From contig JARQWU010000043.1 in assembly GCA_040182905.1 (NCBI GenBank), positions 1 through 51,282 on the forward strand: a stretch of DNA of 51,282 nt. Direction: 5' to 3'. The first letter of the stretch is position 1, and the number at the start of each line of letters is the position of its first letter. Both the position numbers and the translations under genes were made by a program. The stretch comes from Barthelona sp. PAP020. Taxonomy: Eukaryota; Metamonada: BaSk clade. Below, piece after piece: positions 46,917 through 51,282 of the stretch. Under the pieces are notes generated by a model. It was not told where the DNA came from. It searched no databases and saw only the letters and a program-made list of their open reading frames with translations.

Positions 46917-49900
46917 TTATTTTTTTCTTTTTATTTTATCAAAATTCATGACCGAAGATCTTGTGCTTCTTCTTTTCAAACGTTTTTCTTTGTTATGAAT
47001 GTAGTTAATAGTTGTTTTAATCTTTTCCAATAAATAGTTCAAAATTAATTGATTGACTTCACCAATCTCAAAATTCAAGGCATATTCACAAAATGTTGAT
47101 GATTTTTGTAAAATTTCCAAATCTTGTGTGACAACATATTTTAAGATTTTTGGTAAAATCAAAGGAATAATATTGCAATAATAAGTTTTACCGTATTTTT
47201 TATTGCAAAAATTATGCAAGAAACTCTCATCATCACAATTGTCAAAAAAATAAATCAAATAATTTTGAACATTTTTTGAATTGATAAACTTTTGAACATT
47301 TAAGAAGTTTAAAATAATTTTTGAAATGTTTTGATTGTTGTTTTGAAAATATTTTATCAAACAAATTTCAATGAATAAATCATCAAAGTTGTACAATACT
47401 TCAATATTTTGAAAATCTTTTTCAAGATTTGAAATTGAAAAATTAATTAAATTCAAGAGGGGATTCTGATCATTCATAGAAAAAGTACATTCTTGGAAAA
47501 TACCATCTAATTGAGCTAAAATAACATGAGAATAACTTAAATATTTTAAAGCTCCATCAAATTGAACCAAATTAACTGTATTTAATTCTCCACCATTAAA
47601 TAACCTTAAAGCTGAAGCAAAAAAGAGATTTAACTTTTTGTCTTGTAAAGTTTTTAAATAATTTTCACAAAAATTTGGTTGAATCTTTGGAATTGTATTT
47701 TCAAGCCTACATAACATTAGATAATTGATGTAACTTAAAATAATTATCAAAAAATCGGTCTTACAATCAATATGAGTTAAATGAGAAAATTTTAAGAAAT
47801 AATTCCCCAAAATTGTGGCATTTATGGAAGTAAAATTGTTCTTAATTATTGAAATCAAAATGTTCTTAAAATTTTCGTATAATAAAGTACTATCATCAAA
47901 AAAACAAAAGTTGAATCTGGATAAATTATTTAAAATTACACAAGAATAATCTTTATAGGTTGATAATAAAAGATTTGTAAAATTTTCAATGATTTTTGAA
48001 TCCAATTCTTCAAAAAATAAACAAAAGATAGAATGTACAATGACAGATTTTTTATCATTACCATTGTAGCTGTTAATTTTCTTTCTATTGTTAAATTTAC
48101 TGAACAAACTTTTCAAATGAAATACATATTCATTTAAAAATTTCTTTTGAGGATCGAATACGTCTTTAACTTCAAAAAATTCTTCAATCATACAATTTAA
48201 GCAACATAAACAGAAGAATTCAGTACAATTACATTGTCTAGCAACGTCGAAATCAATATTTATGAATAACAATTCAAAGATTCGTTCTAAAGCAGATAAG
48301 TAATATGCATCATCAATCAAGCAACCTTTAATATTCTTGCTCAATGAACCAATCAAACAATAAATAAAATCAAACACATTTCTTTGTTCAATTTTAAACA
48401 AAGAAAATCTATGTTTGGAAATTTCAAAATCTTCAATAATAGTTGTTAATCCCAAAATTCCAGACAAAAATTTATGATTGATTTTTGAACATTTTGAAAA
48501 AAAATCAATTAAATTTTCCAAACTTTTCATTGAAAAATTAGAATCTGAGAAACATAAAATTATACTGATAAATTGCATAACAGTGTTTGATTGTTGAGAT
48601 TCATCATCATCATAGTATATAATTTTATAATATTGGTCAACTATAGGGAAAAGTTTTGCAAAAGTTTTAAAAAGTTCATTGAAAACTTGAAACTTTTGAA
48701 ACGGAACAAACGATAACTTTGTCCAAAATAATTTTGATTCATTCAAACTTTCAATTAAACATTTGCATAACGAAAATTTATCTTTATTTTCAATGATTGG
48801 TAACAATAACAATGTACTAAAACAATCAAACACAATGTTTAATAATTCCAAATCAATAGAACCGCAAGAAATAAACCTTTTTAAATAAAGGATAATATGA
48901 ATGACTAAAGGATCTAAAATTTCATGACTATATACATTACACAAAGCACCAGCAGCAAAAGCTGGTAAAGATTGATTATTTAAGATGTTTAGAATCCTTT
49001 CAATCGAAAATATAGACGCACTAGCAAGTTTAAATTGGTTTCTAACTGTGATTTGCTCAACCAAATCCAAAAATCGAAAGTTATCGAAAAATTCTTTCCA
49101 AATATTCGAATTATACAAATTGAAATTTTCAAACTCAATCAAAAGATTTAAAAAATATATAAGTTTGTTATTTTGAATATTCTTCTTTTGTAAGACCAAA
49201 AGTTTGATAAAATTTTGACGAAATTTTTCGCTTGAAAAAAGAATTCGCTCAAGTTTTTCATTTTTATATATTATTTGCCAATTATCAATCAAATATATCA
49301 AAGCATATCCAATAATATTCCCAAACAAACGAAATTCTCGTTTATGTATTAAACATCCAATTAATATAGCAAATAAAGCCCTTGAATTCCGTTTATATAA
49401 AGAAATAATTTGTTCTTCTGACAATCTGGTATGATAATCATGAATAAAACAACATTGAGCAATAAAATCGAATGTATCAGTAATTGAAATAAAATTAATA
49501 ATGTTTTCATCAAAAAGAATAGAAGTTATTCTTGACATTTCATGAATTCTTAAATTGGTTTTTTGAATTTTAAATTTGACATTTTGAATTTCAATTTCAA
49601 CCTCAGGTTCAAATTTTGAATGGAAAATTATGATTTCGTCACCATATCCACATTTCATGAAATAATTAAGAATTTCAACTTTTAAATCATCATTGTTACA
49701 AATTTTCAAAATTTTCAATATTTTTGTTAAAATGGCATTGTTTATTGCTTTCAAATCATAAGTCTCACTGATTGATTTAAAATTTATGCTTGACATTAAC
49801 TCAATTGTCTCCGAAACATTCAAAGATTTTGGAATAATTTTTTTCTCTGTATTTGAAAGTGATACTTCTGATAGACAATTATTCAACACAATGATTGAAA

Positions 49901-51023
49901 CTGCAACAATTGTTTCAGAAAAATCCAATGGATTAACTAGATACATATCAACAATTGAAATGGCTAATCTTTTCAAATGAATTTGATAATCAATAGAAAA
50001 ACTGCATAACCCTTTTGAAAACCAATAAATTGATTCAAAAATCCTTTCCGTTTCAGCAGGACTATTGAAATTTTCAAAATTTTCAAAAAGCCTGTGAAAA
50101 TACTTTTCTATTCCACATATTATGGGTTGATTAAAACGATCTTGATTCATAAAATACCACTTTCCAACGATATTAATCGTTTGGAAAAAATTCTTTTCAA
50201 TTTCGTCATTGAAATAATTCGCAACAATAGAACTATGAATAGATCTATAATCATTTAAAGTGAGTGTGTTGAAATCAACAGAAGGTGAAATTTGTGGTGG
50301 AATTATGATGAAAGTCACTTCAGAATCAATTTCTTTAAAAACATTATTTATTTCTTTCTTCACATTATTAATTAATGTTTTGGCAAAACATAAATTCTTT
50401 TTTGAATATATATCATCAAATTCACAAAATAATTGGAAATTTTTTTTTAAAATAGATAAATTATCCTTTATTGTATTCAATTTAACAAAACTTTTGATTA
50501 TAATTTTGAAAAATTTGATAAAACATAAAAAAACACACTCATGAATTTCTAAATTTTTTGAACAAAATTCAAAACTTTTAAATATTTCTTTAAATCGTTT
50601 TTCATCAAAACAATTGGTACTAATATCATTTAAAAAGATTTTGTCAATTGAAAAAATACTGTAAAGGATTAAAACTATTCTATTTTGATTAAAAGCATAA
50701 CCTTTTTGATTAATATCAGTTATGTTCTTTAAAGATAATCTAAAACATCGAGAAATTTCATTTTTATTTTCATCGTTTATACATTTTACTAAATATGAAG
50801 AAATTTCATCTAAAAATTCATAATATTTTGGATAAAAATCATTTTTATTTGATCCTATGGCAAAATTTGAATAAAAATTAATAAATAATCGACATTCTTC
50901 ATCATTCTTTGGTTTTTCAAACAAAAAATCTATATTGTAAAAATTTTGTTGATACTTTTCAATATCACTTTCGTTTCTTTTGAATGAATTGGTTAGATCT
51001 ATCCAATTTTTAATCACATCCAT
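46917..51023 (-). CDS. large helical protein, unknown
   Basis: This is a 1368-residue protein from MDVIKNWIDLTNSF. It is rich in Phe, Ile, Asn, Lys and Cys, with repeated helix pairs along the whole length (for example DPLVIHIILYLKRFISCG, FNELFKTFAKLFPIVDQYY). A basic C-terminus reads KRLKRRSTRSS and FDKIKRKK. The layout resembles HEAT-type solenoids such as karyopherins or large nucleoporins, and the basic end could be a nuclear signal, but I find no diagnostic motif. No signal peptide or enzyme motif is visible. It is upstream of, and on the same strand as, the histone H3 gene, with a 139-bp spacer. Confidence 0.8.
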   Translation of the reverse strand: MDVIKNWIDLTNSFKRNESDIEKYQQNFYNIDFLFEKPKNDEECRLFINFYSNFAIGSNKNDFYPKYYEFLDEISSYLVKCINDENKNEISRCFRLSLKNITDINQKGYAFNQNRIVLILYSIFSIDKIFLNDISTNCFDEKRFKEIFKSFEFCSKNLEIHECVFLCFIKFFKIIIKSFVKLNTIKDNLSILKKNFQLFCEFDDIYSKKNLCFAKTLINNVKKEINNVFKEIDSEVTFIIIPPQISPSVDFNTLTLNDYRSIHSSIVANYFNDEIEKNFFQTINIVGKWYFMNQDRFNQPIICGIEKYFHRLFENFENFNSPAETERIFESIYWFSKGLCSFSIDYQIHLKRLAISIVDMYLVNPLDFSETIVAVSIIVLNNCLSEVSLSNTEKKIIPKSLNVSETIELMSSINFKSISETYDLKAINNAILTKILKILKICNNDDLKVEILNYFMKCGYGDEIIIFHSKFEPEVEIEIQNVKFKIQKTNLRIHEMSRITSILFDENIINFISITDTFDFIAQCCFIHDYHTRLSEEQIISLYKRNSRALFAILIGCLIHKREFRLFGNIIGYALIYLIDNWQIIYKNEKLERILFSSEKFRQNFIKLLVLQKKNIQNNKLIYFLNLLIEFENFNLYNSNIWKEFFDNFRFLDLVEQITVRNQFKLASASIFSIERILNILNNQSLPAFAAGALCNVYSHEILDPLVIHIILYLKRFISCGSIDLELLNIVFDCFSTLLLLPIIENKDKFSLCKCLIESLNESKLFWTKLSFVPFQKFQVFNELFKTFAKLFPIVDQYYKIIYYDDDESQQSNTVMQFISIILCFSDSNFSMKSLENLIDFFSKCSKINHKFLSGILGLTTIIEDFEISKHRFSLFKIEQRNVFDFIYCLIGSLSKNIKGCLIDDAYYLSALERIFELLFINIDFDVARQCNCTEFFCLCCLNCMIEEFFEVKDVFDPQKKFLNEYVFHLKSLFSKFNNRKKINSYNGNDKKSVIVHSIFCLFFEELDSKIIENFTNLLLSTYKDYSCVILNNLSRFNFCFFDDSTLLYENFKNILISIIKNNFTSINATILGNYFLKFSHLTHIDCKTDFLIIILSYINYLMLCRLENTIPKIQPNFCENYLKTLQDKKLNLFFASALRLFNGGELNTVNLVQFDGALKYLSYSHVILAQLDGIFQECTFSMNDQNPLLNLINFSISNLEKDFQNIEVLYNFDDLFIEICLIKYFQNNNQNISKIILNFLNVQKFINSKNVQNYLIYFFDNCDDESFLHNFCNKKYGKTYYCNIIPLILPKILKYVVTQDLEILQKSSTFCEYALNFEIGEVNQLILNYLLEKIKTTINYIHNKEKRLKRRSTRSSVMNFDKIKRKK

Positions 51024-51162
51024 AAAAAAGAAAAGTTGATTTCATTTTTTTTTCCATTTTTTTTTTTGCTTTAAACAATGGCAATTTTCAAACATAAAAA
51101 AAATTGTGTGATTATTTATGGTTCTAAAAAGGTTGTGTTGATGTGTATAATTACAGAATTAC

Positions 51163-51282
51163 TTACTTACGACCACGAAGACGAATAGCAAGCTTCATAT
51201 CTTTGTTCATGATAGTAACACGATCAGCATGAATGGCAAGAGAGTTAGTATCTTCGAACATTTCAACAAGATAAGCTTCACA
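51163..51282 (-). CDS. histone H3, C-terminal 39 residues (cut by window edge)
   Basis: On the minus strand the sequence enters the window in frame and reads [20 protein letters not shown], then [19 protein letters not shown], then TAA. This matches the end of the histone fold of H3 (canonical [39 protein letters not shown]). The N-terminal tail and most of the fold lie beyond the edge. Differences include VEMF for VGLF, IHAD for IHAK, MNKD for MPKD, and LAIRLRGRK for [10 protein letters not shown]. It may be a divergent canonical H3 or an H3 variant; the missing part would decide. Codons favour CTT, CGT, GTT and GCT, unlike the TTA/AGA-rich neighbours, as expected for a highly expressed gene. 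Confidence 0.93.
   Translation of the reverse strand, partial: CEAYLVEMFEDTNSLAIHADRVTIMNKDMKLAIRLRGRK

Noticed and set aside
1-51282. tRNA, rRNA or CRISPR-like arrays
   Set aside because: No cloverleaf with a credible T-loop, no rRNA stretch and no spaced short repeats were seen on either strand; the only tandem repeats are coding (ankyrin, polyQ, polyE).

Overview
The window is a gene-dense, strongly AT-rich stretch of nuclear DNA from a protist. Genes lie on both strands, look intron-free, use the standard stop codons and are separated by short T- or A-rich spacers. Condensin SMC4, histone H3, ribophorin I (OST), a MAP-kinase kinase, a FAM76 protein and a REX-type exonuclease make it eukaryotic. 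Missing introns, a kinase-ankyrin gene family, a cysteine-rich surface protein, and TCA-type initiator-like sites 11-21 bases before several starts fit a parabasalid (Trichomonas/Tritrichomonas-like) genome best. That assignment is inference. Several long open frames begin with TTG or GTG; I moved those starts to the first plausible ATG.

Layout. 0-3.7 kb: a dispersed repeat and an intact kinase-like/ankyrin gene. 3.7-22.6 kb: mostly housekeeping genes: a giant TPR protein, a MAP2K, a DEDDh exonuclease, a TauE/SafE transporter, alanine aminotransferase, a polyQ protein, a basic linker protein and FAM76. 22.6-27.7 kb: a decayed, accessory-looking island. It holds a broken acidic-tail gene, an orphan 461-residue gene, a second inverted copy of the dispersed repeat, and a kinase-less ankyrin pseudogene that is a relative of the gene at the left end. 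27.8-35 kb: three unrecognised helical or coiled-coil proteins and a protein shaped like mRNA cap (guanine-N7) methyltransferase but lacking its SAM motif. 35.4-40.9 kb: two membrane proteins, a hybrid histidine-kinase-like receptor and a cysteine-rich type I protein. 41-51 kb: a 90-residue protein, a half-length ribophorin I, SMC4, a 1368-residue unknown protein, and the 3' end of a histone H3 gene running off the right edge.

There is no operon logic; neighbours are mostly unrelated in function. The most notable theme is degenerate enzyme folds kept in long intact frames: a kinase fold without its ATP lysine, a histidine kinase with its H-box and a good receiver but no recognisable ATPase boxes, and a methyltransferase fold with a ruined motif I. 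The other striking feature is a visible birth-and-death pair in the kinase-ankyrin family, with scattered copies of one short repeat near both members.
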